Assembly: GCA_958450365.1 (NCBI GenBank)
Contig: CAUEEP010000169.1
Coordinates: 1-64,000 of the forward strand
Direction of reading: 5' to 3'
Length of the DNA stretch: 64,000 bases
DNA from: Mesorhabditis belari
Lineage: Eukaryota > Nematoda > Chromadorea > Rhabditida > Rhabditidae
Below, piece after piece: positions 43,201 through 55,400 of the stretch; position 1 is the first letter of the stretch, and each line of letters begins with the position of its first letter. Under the pieces are notes generated by a model, which saw only the letters and a program-made list of their open reading frames with translations, was not told where the DNA came from and ran no database searches. The translations under genes and the position numbers were made by a program.

Positions 43201-44510
43201 TCTTTCAAATTGGTTCCACAAGCTCTGTTATGTCAAAATTTGAATTCTACGCCCTAAAATTACCTAGAAAAACAACTTTTGGAATAGAAATTGGTTAATA
43301 TTAGCTTTTAGAGCTTTTTTAAAACGCGAAAAAAGGTGCGCTAATGGGCAAGGCGTGGAAAAAGGTGCGCAAATGTCCGGGTGCGCAAAAAAAAGGTCGC
43401 ATTTGTCCCACTCCCTGAAAATGAAAAAAATTTTGCCGCTCTAGAAAAGAGTGCCTTTTAGAGTGCCTTTTGCGTTCAGAAACGAACACTTTTTAGAAAA
43501 CAAGCGATTTGAGGATTTCAAAAGGGTATTGCCACAGCGTTTACGCGCGCGCACAAAGAACATCTCAGTCATTCTTTTCTTTTTCCATTATATGGTATGA
43601 AAAGAAGATATATAAGAAGATATAGAAGATAAATCTGTACCCGGGGGTTTTCGGGATCAATTAGATCTATTCATTTTATTGAGTCTACCAATTAGAACTC
43701 GGATTTAAGTCCAAAAACCATCTTCCATCTTTTTAGGCGAATGCAGCATGCAAAAATACTTCAAAATTTCACCTAGAAGACTATAAAAACTTTTAGAACC
43801 ACAGCTGTTCACGATTTTTCAACCCTTTTTCGTGATGACTCATTTCTTAATGTTCCCAAGAATATAATGGGAGAGAAAAGGCGACTATCGAATAATCGTT
43901 TCAACTCGCAAACACATGTCCATTTTTGTGATGAAAATGAGGTAAGGAAAGGAGAAATCTTTAGATAAAAGCTTTAGAATTGGCAAAAGTTGAGTGATGA
44001 GCTGGATGGACACTTGAGAAATATGATCAGGTTTGTTTAGAGAGAAATATTTGTGAATTTCTTTGTAGGCATTCGCGTAGACGGTCTTCATCGACGATTC
44101 GGAAAGCCGGCGAGGACAGGGATCAGTTTTTCAAGCAGCTCCGTGAGAGGTTCGTACTAGTAGGCACTGATTCGGTGATAAGCAGGCCAAAAACCAAAAC
44201 CAAAACTGGAAGTAAGGAATCAAAGCTGAGTAGAGCCAGGCCCAGGCTAGCTCTGGCCAGCTCTCTACCAGACCCGACCTGGCCGGGACCTAAACCTGTC
44301 TTTTAACCTATCATAGTCTGACTCTAGATGTTCAAGTCTATATTTTTTGTCCAACATATTGTAGTGAGAATACTTTACAGTAAAGCAACCACAAGTTTAA
44401 AGTTTTACTGATTTTTCAGCTTTGTTTTCAGATATTTTAACTCACCCGATTATCATCGTGACGAGCGAATGGCTGAGTATCGAACAGTGGTGATTGTGAA
44501 TAACACCTGA
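37299..44510 (+). CDS. Unknown 400-aa protein with two TQT motifs, 12 exons
   Basis: I do not recognise this family. Exons: 37299-37464, 37702-37788, 37830-37904, 37984-38102, 38143-38226, 38346-38435, 38610-38733, 41874-41929, 42057-42164, 42228-42361, 44069-44149, 44432-44510; the phases close across all of them, supporting a real gene. The first ~245 residues look folded and soluble, with no signal peptide or clear membrane helix (the hydrophobic YLFFIFK is short). The rest looks disordered: an acidic/proline stretch, two TQT motifs (ATQTDSEE, ISTQTEPL) about 20 residues apart, which match the dynein light chain LC8-binding pattern, and two basophilic kinase-type sites (RRHSLHS, RRRSSST). 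Intron 7 (3.1 kb) has been invaded by three different transposons; intron 10 carries a hAT-like MITE. AATAAA at 44553. Confidence 0.75.
39040..39969 (+). mobile_element. Mariner transposon, rearranged, TA target duplication
   Basis: 930 bp with inverted ends TTGGGTTGGTGAATTGAAAA and its near-complement, flanked by TA. The transposase remnant (39530-39900) has VLIHDNARPHVAKL and YSPDLAPSDYYLF, the second and third catalytic blocks of mariner (D34D type). The N-terminal half is missing. The C-terminal piece LPVKWAEVVNNN occurs twice (39445-39510 and 39845-39905), and an inverted repeat occupies 39110-39345. Not autonomous. Confidence 0.88.
40062..41137 (-). mobile_element. pogo/Tigger-like transposon remnant, TA target duplication
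   Basis: Inverted ends CCCTAAAGTCGCGAGTATAA with TA on both flanks. Minus strand: 40800-40965 encodes MRRKSYTAETKLEAVKFAR.., the psq-type helix-turn-helix of pogo transposases. 40600-40761 encodes a DDE-1 stretch with STVVLGILADGSKLPPMLIF. The rest is disrupted. Confidence 0.85.
40090..40162 (+). tRNA. tRNA-like 3' half within the pogo element
   Basis: GAGGGTTCGAATCCCGCTGC resembles a T-arm and acceptor end. The 5' part is a duplicated ATGCAAATTGACGG rather than a D-arm. Weak. Confidence 0.25.
41195..41696 (-). mobile_element. Tc1-like transposon remnant, TA target duplication
   Basis: Inverted ends CAGGATGGGCCATAATTA and its near-complement, TA on both flanks, 502 bp. The minus strand has FQQDGASAYKGKKVHNF, then (after stops) PDLNPIDYSV and KICSKSHKNVKSLKK, matching the C-terminal half of Tc1/mariner-superfamily transposases. 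Internally deleted and interrupted by stop codons. Confidence 0.8.
42400..42450. repeat. AACAAG hexamer tract
   Basis: About eight copies just after the exon 10 donor of the unknown gene. Confidence 0.85.
42936..43415. mobile_element. hAT-like MITE copy 3 (8-bp TSD TGAAAATG)
   Basis: Same family as copies at 25449 and 36320 but in the opposite orientation, judged by the central spacer. TGAAAATG lies at 42928-42935 and 43416-43423. Confidence 0.9.
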
Positions 44511-44700
44511 GAAAAAGAAAACAAAAACGATTTCAATTTTCTTTGCCATTTCAATAAAATAGGAATGTTCAAGAGAAGAGATATAACAAATAAACGATGT
44601 TTACCTGAGAAAAGTCAAAGAAAGTGCACGTTCAATTCGTTGATTTGCTAATTTTGATCTAATCGATTAACAGAGGCGTTCGAGATCTAAAGTTTGAACT

Positions 44701-44804
44701 TTTTACTTACCAGACTTCTGGTGGACAAATTTCTAAAAGATCTCGATTCAGTACATGCAAAAGATCTTTTAGAAATTTGTCCACCAGAAGTCTGGTAAGT
44801 AAAA
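44701..44804. repeat. Perfect 42-43-bp hairpin
   Basis: Arm TTTTACTTACCAGACTTCTG... is followed after an 18-20-nt loop by its exact complement, which ends CAGAAGTCTGGTAAGTAAAA. No mismatch was seen in the arms. Confidence 0.93.
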
Positions 44805-45215
44805 AAGTATCATGTTTGAGTCAACCACAAGCTAGATTCAGAGCTAGACCTAAAGCCTGGCCCGTGCACTTCTACAACTAGTAATCAAATAGAAGCTAGG
44901 TCTAGATCTGACTTCTAGTCCAGCCTGTTTCGATTTTACAAGCTCTGGCGCCTGTTAGAATATATCTATCCAAAACCAATGGCAAACAAGTTATTGGCTA
45001 TCAAAAGTATCATATTTGAGTCAACCACAAGCTAGATCCAGAGCCAACCCTTCTGTACATACTGTACATGCCACATTTTCTGAATTTAAAGCTCTGTTTA
45101 AGGATGTGATAGTGATAGTTATCTACAAGATCTACACGGGATTTAAAAACTATTAAGCCATACCAAATTTGCATCTTTCGCAATTCATTTTTCTCTTTCT
45201 CCAACCTTCAACTAT

Positions 45216-45358
45216 CTAACCTTCAACTCTCAACTCCAACCTTCAACTATCAACTCCAACCTTCAACTATCAACTCCAACCTTCAACTATCAACTCCAAC
45301 CTTCAACTATCAACTCCAACCTTCAACTCTCAACTCCAACCTTCAACTATCAACTATC
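45216..45358. repeat. 20-bp array CAACTCCAACCTTCAACTAT
   Basis: About seven units. Confidence 0.93.
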
Positions 45359-45837
45359 TAACTATCCTTTGTAGCCTATTGATCGAAATCAAAAAGTTTT
45401 CTCGTAAAAGATCAAGATGAAAAGATCAGGAAATGAGAAATCAACCTATTTTGCTTAGTTTGGCTAAGAGAGAAATTTTCTCATTCCCTTTTCCAAATCT
45501 TTTTTCCAATTTTGGATCCACTTGCAAGTTCTTCTCCTCTTTGATAGATTATCTCTTTGATTGGCGGAAAGCCCGAGTTTTTGCAAAGTTTTTCATGTTT
45601 TTTCTGAAGTCTTTTTGTTAAAAATGACTTTAATTGTTCAAATTTTCCCGCAAATTTTCTTTAAAGTAGCCAATTTTTTACTACTACACAAGAAAACCCT
45701 TTCAATACTCTCAAAATGATTTTAACTAAACAATATAAAGCGTTAGTTGTACTTTATTTAAAAATAATATCATAACTTAAAGATAGAATAGATCAGATAA
45801 AGTTTGGCTTGCGTCAAGCTTTGAACAACGTTGGATC

Positions 45838-45990
45838 AAGATTTGAACAAGCTTTGAACAAGCTTTGAACAAGCTTTGAACAAGCTTTGAACAAGCTTGG
45901 CTCAAGCTTTGAACAAGCTTGGCTCAAGCTTTGAACAAGCTTGGCTCAAGCTTTGAACAAGCTTGGCTCAAGCTTTGAACAAGCTTGGAT
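45838..45990. repeat. 11-bp array AAGCTTTGAAC / AAGCTTGGCTC
   Basis: Two 11-bp variants, first homogeneous and then alternating. Confidence 0.93.
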
Positions 45991-46485
45991 CAAGTCTTCA
46001 GAGGCTTCAGAGCTGGATTATTCTAAAAGCAATAGGCTAAGCAAGATCAGACCAAGTATCTTGAGTCATCTTTGTACTTGCTTGAACTGATTTTTAATTC
46101 GATCATCAGTCAAAAGATGATTTATAATAACTAAGTGATTTTCTTTTCCTTCTTACTTCTCAAGTTCTGAAAAATTTCCTTAAATGAAACCCGTCAAAAA
46201 CTATTTCCTTTTCCCTTTACATCAAAAAGATTCGATGGAAATCAACAAAGCGATTGAGGGTGGGCAAAACAGAGAAAGCAAATGATTTCATCGATTCTGT
46301 CACTCCCTCCCAAATTTTCTTCTCTCAAAGAACTTGCCCTTTTCTGTCTCTCTTTTCCAACGTTTTCCTCCCAATTTTTACCCGATCATCAGCTCAAACT
46401 TAGTGTTTTATTGGCAATTTTCTCTCTTTGAAACCCTTTAACTGTACCTTGAACCATTTTGAGACTTATTTTTTGATCTGTGAAA

Positions 46486-49400
46486 ATGGGTGAGTGAAAT
46501 AAGTCAATTAGGGTTAGCATAATTGCTCATCTCATTTCAGGACATTTATATTGGTTGAATTCTAAAGACACCGGCTTAAGCTTCATCGAAAAAAGAGCTT
46601 TTTTAAAACCACAGTTTCTACAGAGTTGAGGGGTTTGTTAATTTAAAATTGTAGCCAGTTAGTTAGCTAACTAGATGCAGTTGATGTTATAGTAATCTAT
46701 CAACTATGACCATATTATTGACTATAATATATAGATACTTTATTCAGGACCTGAGATAAAGTGCGCTATATTTAAGATTAATACACATAACACGAAAAGG
46801 GCCGATAAAAAGCAACACGATTAATATAGGTATATGGATAGCAAAGATAACGTCAAGGATCCACTAGAGCTTCAAGATCAAGATCATCTACAGATAATTT
46901 AAAGGTTTCGAGACTATTGGACTCTCTGGGGAGTCGATTCCAAATTCTGGCAGTTCTTATTGGAAAAGAGCTATACACAAATTTATTGGAGGTGACTGGA
47001 ATTTCTAAAACGAAAGAACCTCTCCTTGAACTAACCGTGGGATTAACTTTGAATAAATCTCGAAAAAGAGGGATAGGTTGCCTGTCCTTTACAATTTTGA
47101 AATATTCTATTAAATCCGTGACTGTTAAATTCTGTTAAATGTTATATTAAATCTTTTATGTTACTATTTTATGGGTTATGGTAAACGGAGCAGTTAAATC
47201 GATTTACTATTAGTCAAACTTTAGATAAACATACTTAGTTTTGAGTTGAATGGATTGGGAAAAGTTTGCAAGAAGCAAGAAGTTTAAGCAAGAAGTCTAG
47301 TTGTGGTGGTCGATTGAACAAGAAGAAGAAGAAGAAGAAGAAAAAGAAAAAGAAGAAGAACAAGAAGAACAAGAAGAACAAGAAGAAGAAGGAGAAGAAG
47401 AACAACAACAACAAGAAGAAGAAGCAGAAGAAGAAGAAGAAGGAGAAGAAGAAGAACAAGAAGAAGAACAAGAAGAAGAACAAGAAGAAAGAAGAAGAAA
47501 GAAGAAGAACATGAAGAAAGAAGAAGAAAGAAGAAGAACAAGAAGAACAAGAAGGACAAGAAGAACAAGAAGAACAACAAAAAATCAGATCAAGTATTTA
47601 AAAATCAAATACATTTCATAGCTATTGCAATAGTTTAAACAATTTTATTTTGAAACTACAGCGCAGTTACTATTGCGTTCTCCCAAAAAAACGGCAAACT
47701 TTTCCCTTTTCTTCAAGGTTTTCTATCAATTTTTACCTTTCTTTTTCGATTCTTTCATCCAATATAAACCACTGTTTTTTCCTTTTTTTGTTCAAGGAGA
47801 AAATACGAAAATCTTTCTCAAACCTCTCTCAAACCACACGCCGAAAACTTCAATTGATCCGCATCTTGTTTTCGATTTGAATTTTAAACGTTTTGAATAT
47901 GCTAAACATTTTTTTTCCATCATATTTAAATCCTTGAGATCTTTTTGAGCTAAACAACTTTATTTTGCTCATATTTTTTTGTCAATTTAGTCCACTATAT
48001 TGACTCCTTTAATGGCTACAATCTTGAGGAAACAGAGCACAAATTTGTGATCAATCCAAGAGCTATAACTAAATCACAAAATTCAAAGTAAGCTTAAAAG
48101 CCTATTCTTCAGTTTATCAATGTTTTTGTGATATATCTATGATCTATCTATGATCTATCTATGATCTATCTACAATCTTAAGCACTTCTGACTTTTGTCA
48201 ACAACTTGTTAAGAGATTAACGAAAGTTGGATTGAAAACTAATCCAATTAGAGCGAAAATAAAGCCAAGCCAAGCCAAGCCAAGCCAAGCCAAAGCCAAG
48301 CCAAGCCAAGCCAAGCCAAAGCCGAGCCCAGCCAAAGCCAAGCCATGCCTTTAACCTAAACTATTCACATATCTTTATCTTTACAAATTAATTAGTTTCT
48401 TTACAAAGCTTAATATAAAATAGTTTCAAAGTTAGTCTTTTCACTTTCCAAAAGTTTTTAAATCAAAAAAAAAACTAGAGCTTTAGACTAGACTCTTCAC
48501 ACGTTTCGATCTCCAGATTCAATCTAATCTTTCAGTTTTTAAATTCATTTGTTTCATCTTTTCTCTTTTATTGATCTTGATTATTCTTGATTGACCGACT
48601 GACTGACTGACTGACTGACTGACTGACTGATTGACTGACTGACTGACTGACTGACTGACTGACTGACTGACTGACTGACTGACTGACTGATTGACTGACT
48701 GACTGACTGACTGACTGACTGACTGACTGACTGACTGACTGACTGACTGACTGACTGACTGACTGACTATTCTGACTCTAACCTTTTCCGATCATAAAAA
48801 CAAACTTCGATGTGCTGAGAACTTTGAAAAATATGAGAAATACGAGAAAAATTTTGATCTGAGAGAGATGTCACTTGATGAAACGTATCGTGGCTATTTG
48901 AAAACGTTTTGCAAGATTGGCGGCTATATTGTCAGCATCGGACTGCTCGGGTTTTTCTTCGTCTTTGTCGGATATGTCATTATTCAGTGAGTCTTCATTC
49001 TTCATTCATTTTGCGAATTTTGACTTTGATTTTCTTTCTAGACTCCATCAATTCATCCCGCTCTCACCAAACAACGAGCTGAAATGTTCGCGTTTTGGTG
49101 ATGGAAGTGAAGACGGTGAAAGGCTTCTCAATGAATATCTCATCAATCGAACGACGATCAATGGGAATGAGACAAAGTTGAAGACGAAAACCTGTTGGGA
49201 TATCAGAAAGAGGAGGTGAAAAGTTGGAAATGAATAGCTCCGACATATGGTCATATTACAAGTAGCAAGATAATCGATCATATTATATAATGACGTAAAT
49301 GCATAGATCTTTGTAAAGAAAAACCCCTGGGTAGAAACTTAAGCTGAATATCCTTTTGTTTCAAAGCTTAAAAGTGGTATTTTTCTGTTTTTCAAAAAAG

Positions 49401-52400
49401 CAAGAAAGTTTGTCTGTGGCCGGAATCGAACCCAACGAGTTGCCGTCGATATCGTTCTGCAATCCAGCACACTAGCCTCTAGGCCACCGCCGCTCTGTGT
49501 CGTGGCTCGTGTGACGCGCTCTTATTAGCTAGGAAGCGATTTTTCGAAACTGTTTAGAACTTTAAATGCATGTTTCTTTACAGGGTTTAGATTAGATTTG
49601 GATTTGGCCAAAAACTGAATAGATATTTGGAATGCTCATATTCGATTGGTGTTTGCATTCCGAGCTTATCCGCAAATCATTCCCTTTTTCGATGATTCCC
49701 TTGTGAGCCAGTTTCGCCGTTTTGAGCTTATCCTGAAATCCATCTATGCTCAAATTCATAGGAACAATTCTTGCCTTAAATTTGGCTGTATTTTTGCTAC
49801 AAATTCTACTTCTTGTTAAATCATTGTGGCACTTAAATAAGCGACCAAACCGGGAGAACATTCACCAATCAACAACTGTAACTCCCCGTTAGATCTAATT
49901 ATTAGCTTTTGCTATTCCAGCAATACCTAGTATGACAGCATCCCAACAAGCCAATTCTAAATATTCTAAATATTCCAAACATTCCAAACATTCCAAATAT
50001 TCCAAATATTCTAGATATTTTCCGATCTTCCTCCCGAATCGAATCGAGTTCCCCTATCACGTTTACTTCATTCGTCTCGTCACTAAGGCAGGTATTGTCA
50101 AAATTTTGACCAAGAAACAGAAATGTTTTAAAATCAATAACGAAATATATTTCCCCTTCTACAGGACTACAATTTTGTGGAACAAACGCTTAGCATGCTG
50201 TTCTCTCCTCAGCATTTCTATTGTCTGCCGATCGACACGCGCGCAAATGAGAATTTCGAGGAAAAAGTGGGTTCAGTTTAATTAGAATAGACCTTAAATA
50301 TCATTATCTCCTTCAGATTCGCAACTTTGGGCTATGCATGTTGAATGTGGTGGTACCATCGGGGAAATTTGATGGAACGAATCCGATCGAGGTGTGAGAG
50401 ATTGCTAGATTCGCAGTAATTTCAAGCAAAAAAGCCAATTTTAATTCACCAACAAAATTTTTAATTTAAACTATTAAAAAGCTTTATCGTTTCTCTGCAA
50501 AATGGCTTTTGAGAGTTTTTTGGAAATCGTTATTTTTTGTGGTTTTCAAAAGCGCAAAGGCTGCTCCCAGCTCCGATGCTGAAGTCTCAATTTGACCATT
50601 TTCTTTAATACAAACCTATTTTGATATTAAAATAAAAAAGATAGAGCTTATTTGATTACATAAGTTTGTAAAATTTGAAAACAATTCGCTTAGCGATTTA
50701 AAAAAAAATAGTAATTGAAAAAAAAACAAATTTGACATAAAAATGAGAGCTTTCGGCTTTTTGCTTTTTAAAGATTGGAGAGACCCAGCCACTGCTCGCG
50801 GGCGATTGAAAGTCCCCTTTAATGACTACCAATCTCCAAAAATGCTTAAGATTAGTTACAGTATTCTCAAAAAATAGTAATTGAAAAAAACATAAAAAGA
50901 GAGCTTTCAGCTTTCTTTCAAAAGCTATTTTGTAGAGAAATTATAGTCTTTCTAATAGTTTAAAAAAAATTGGATTCTTTTCTATGGAAAGAAATGTTTG
51001 AATTGTAATAGAAATTCACGGTCAGATAGCTTCTGACCCAGATTTGGCCATTTCAGGTGTTCGCCGCACATCGTGCTTGCGTTGATGCAATGCCAAATTA
51101 CAAATGGAGACATATGGTTATATTACAAGTAACAAGATAATCGATAATATTATATAATGACGTGAATCTTCAGGAACACGAGATCCCACTTCAGTCGATT
51201 CAAGTAATCAATAAGAACATCTCGCGGCTCGGCCAGAATACGAGGTTGAATATTGATAAAATGAAAGCTGAATAGCTGAATATCGTATTTTCTGTAATAG
51301 TAGTGCAGACAGGAGGAAGGTTGAAAAAATAGTAGTGTACTCTGCTAAAATTTGCTCTGTTGTTGTTCATTTTGGCGTTCTTTGTTTTAATGAGATGAGC
51401 TAAATGAGATGAGCTAAATGAGATGAGCTAAATGTGATGAGCTAAATGAGATGAGCTAAATGAGATGAGCTAAATGAGCTAAATGAGATGTTCTTATGAG
51501 ATTGTGACTAATTCTTTAGTACTGGCTAACAGATTGTGATTTTGAATAACTTTTTGCCAAATTTTTTACTATTAGGTTGGCAACTTAATAATGACGCGTT
51601 TATGTAACAAATCATTTATTTTAAAAAAACACAAAAGAAGAGCCTTCAATTCAAAAGGTATTCTCCATTAGTATCTATGACTTCTTCCCATCTTCTGCGC
51701 AAATCCCGGATCTCATCCTCGAAGAACTTGGGAGTTTTTGAGGTGAAGTAGTCATTCACTGCTTTTATGATCCGAGCATGATCATCGAACTTTTCTCCCT
51801 TCAAAAAGTGCTTCAGCGATCCGAAACAAAAAGTAATCTGAAGGAGCCAGATCAGGTGAATAAGACGCGTGGGGCAAAACTTTCCAGCCAAGTTCCACGA
51901 TTTTCTTATAAGTGATCTTTGCAGTGTGAGATTTTGGGTTCTCGCGTAAAAATCTGACTCTCTCCGGTTTGAGCCCCAATTTCTTCAAAGACTCGTTAAC
52001 TCTCATTAATTGCTTCGAATAAAGATCAGCATCGACGATTTGGCCAGGTTTAGCACTTCATAATGCACCAATCCCTTGAAGTTCCACCAGCAACAGAGCA
52101 TTATCTTCTTCCCATGGATATCAGGTTTGGGAGTGGTTTGAGGGGTCTGCCCAGCAGATAGCCATTGATTTTTGCGTTTAACGTTCTCGTAGTTGATCCA
52201 CGTTTCGTCAGAAGTGAAAAAAGTCGTTCGATTTACATTTTTGTAGCAAAATTGAGGCGACATTGACACGGGCCATTTTGTTGCTTTGGGTCAATTCGTG
52301 AGGAACTCATTTTCCAACACGATTCTTTTTCCCAAGTGTGTAAATAGTTTTCGATTGTCGTATGGGATACTTAAAATATTTCTGCCAACTCACGAACGGT

Positions 52401-55400
52401 GAGTGTTGGGCAATCTTCAATTAAGGCGAGCAAGTCATCGTCGACCACTTCTGGAGGATGTCCTTGGTGTGGCTCGTCTACGAGGCTTCCATCGCCGCCT
52501 TGGAATCTTTGAAACCATCGTTGACATTGCCGAATGTGTATACTTTCCTCTCCAAAACAGTGATGATCGTGCGATAAGATTCAGCTGGAGATTTTCCTTG
52601 TTTAAAATCGTAGAACAATACAGCTCGAATACGGAATTTTTTGTCCTCCATTTTTTGCCAAAAAGCGAATGGTGAAATTTGTAGCACCAAATGCTATTTA
52701 TGCAGACATCTTTTACTTTGTATATATGCAAAAAGAGGGAAGAAACGGTGCTTGAAATTACAAAAAACATGTTAAGTAGTGACGCGTCATTATTAAGTTG
52801 CCAACCTAATACTTCTTTTATTGATTTACAAGCATTTTCTTATTCTTTTCAAAGTTTTATTTTTTAGAAATAGAACTTGACGGCGATTCCGATAAAGAGT
52901 GGCAAGAATTTCGTACAAATGCTCGAGATTGAAATGCTCAATGCTCAATGCAAAGAAGATTTTCTCGTGCCTCAAGATGAAATCAACTTGGGTGCAAATA
53001 AAGCCGACATCGCTGACGACATATCAGCAGCTGGCGAAGAGGAGCCTGATGAGAAACCTTCTCGAAAACGAGCATTCGATGGGATTAAAAAAGAAACACT
53101 GTTACATTGTTACGTTCAAGTACGATGTAACAGCGTTCCGTCTTTCCATCCTGATGTTGCGTGGAACGCTCCCTCCAAAGCAAATATTAGAGCACAATAT
53201 GAAGGATGAATGGTCAACGAATCGAGGCTCTCACGAAACGGGATCCCGCTTCACCACCGATGGAAATTTACTTGACATGGGTTTGGAACGCTTGGAATGA
53301 GCTGTCGAAGCATCTGATCGTTCACTCCTTCAAGAGTTGTGGAATTACTGCAACCAATGATGAATCAGAACCTCCCTATCAGCTGCTTCAAAAAAATGGT
53401 TCAATTCCGGAGAGAGCAAAACTTCTTTCGGATGCTCGAGCAGAACAAGCATATTGCTCTTGCTAAGTATCTTGCTAATATTGATTTGAATGATAATAGT
53501 TATGATAGTGATCTTGTTAATTGAGTTATCTGATTTCCTTTGTTTGTTTCTGAATCAATATGTAGGAATGATACTTGTTGGTCTTGAACAATACTTGAAC
53601 AATACTTGAACAATACTTGAACGATACTTGAACGATACTTGTTGGTCTTGAACGATACTTGAACGATACTTGAACGATATTTGAATGATACTTGTTGGTC
53701 TTGAACAATACTTGACTGATACTTGACTGATACTTGAATGATACTTGAATGATACTTGTTGGTCTTGAACGATACTTGAACGATACTTGACTGATACTTG
53801 AATGATACTTGCTGGTACTTGAATGATACTAGAAAAGAATGATACTTGTTGTTATTGCCTGGTAAAGACTTGGTTCTAGTGAAAAAATGAAAACTCTCTA
53901 ATAGTAGTGTAGTTTGTAATAGTAGTGCAGCTTAGAGAGAGGGGGGTGAAAAAATAGTATTGCGCACTACTATTACAGAAAATATGGTATTCATTTCTTA
54001 AGCTTTTCAAGATTTTGTTTAGAATCGGCTCCAATGTAATCACTCGCGGCTTCATCGAGAACTTCAATCACCACGAAACCGATCACAACTCAACGCTTTC
54101 GATGACTGGTAGCTAAGAATTAGCTAATTTAAATCTAAATATTGATATAGATCTAAGAAAAATCTAATCTTATTTAGCAATATCTAGATTTAAATCTAAA
54201 ATCTTTGATTTACAGATTATCTGAAAGAAACTCTTCAACAATGGTGGCATCTCAAATTGAAACCGTTCTTTTTAAGCCGAAATTTTTATGAGAAATTTCA
54301 TGTCTTTATCAAGAAAGAAATGACGAGAAAAGGTTAATCAAATCTTTTTTTATTTTTACAAATAAATTCAGACTTTGACGATCAACAAGTTGTCGTTCGA
54401 GACACGACAAACTCGACTTGTCTCAGTGAAGAGTTTGATGAGGCTCAAAACTGTATCCTCGGCATGGAGAACTATCAAGAGATTATGTGAGTTGGCCAGT
54501 GTTTTTTAAGGAATGAAGGCTATGACTAAAGTGGATGCAAAGCTACAATTCGAAAACTCAATCTGACTTACTATAGTTGGATTTATCTGATCTGTGATCT
54601 GAATGTTGAGCTGAAGAAACTCTGCTCGGACAAGCTCTGCTCGGACAAGCTCTACTCAGACAAGCTCTACTCAGACAAGCTCTACTCAGACAAGCTCTAC
54701 TCAGACAAGCTCTACTCAGACAAGCTCTACTCAGACAAGCTCTACTCAGACAAGCTCTGCTCGGACAAGCTCTACTCAGACAAGCTCTACTCAGACAAGC
54801 TCTACTCAGACAAGCTCATCGGATACATCCCATACTGATGAGATGTCTCCGATGAGCTTGTATGAGCAATATCATTTAGAAAATCATACTTACGATTAGA
54901 GAACGATAAGAGTAATAGCATTTCTCTTACTGTTCTTCTTCTTGAACATACTTTAACTGTAATAGTCGTCTCTTGTTTATTTTAATCTACTAGCTCAATT
55001 GTGTCCCTTTTCTTTTGACACAAAAAGATATTCTGTAAATTTCTAGGGTTTTCAGTGTCAGAGAGTCGATTGAAGCTACAGTACTGGACAATGAAATATC
55101 ATATTTGAAAAACGATCATTACTTGCGCGCGTCTATTGTCTCTTTGAGACATCTAACTTCATTGTCTCTTTGAGTTTAAACTATTATTGTTATACATTTT
55201 CTGAAAGCTCTTTTCAAGGGCTACACAATTAAGCTACACAATATTTAGAAATACGGGATTTTTTGACGCATTTCAGCGCACACAAGATGGGATACAGACT
55301 CGCGAAAGTGACGATCGTTTTTCAAATATGATATTTCATTGTTTAGTACTGTATTTATATTGAGATAGAGCCAAATATGATATTTCATTGTCTAGTACTG

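Larger units (their letters stand above)
44511..46485. other. Intergenic region between unknown gene and GT14-like gene
   Basis: No gene supported. It contains a perfect hairpin (44701-44804), a direct repeat pair (44807-44850 and 45003-45046) and two tandem arrays (45216-45358, 45838-45990). Confidence 0.6.

Noticed and set aside
46550..46630. Alternative second exon after ATGG giving a 30-residue peptide
   Set aside because: The acceptor at about 46541 keeps phase but reaches a stop after 28 codons and resembles nothing; the 47797 acceptor leads into the glycosyltransferase.
47235..47621. Poly-Glu/Lys and poly-Phe/Leu/Ser ORFs
   Set aside because: Simple GAA/CAA microsatellite inside an intron of the GT14-like gene.
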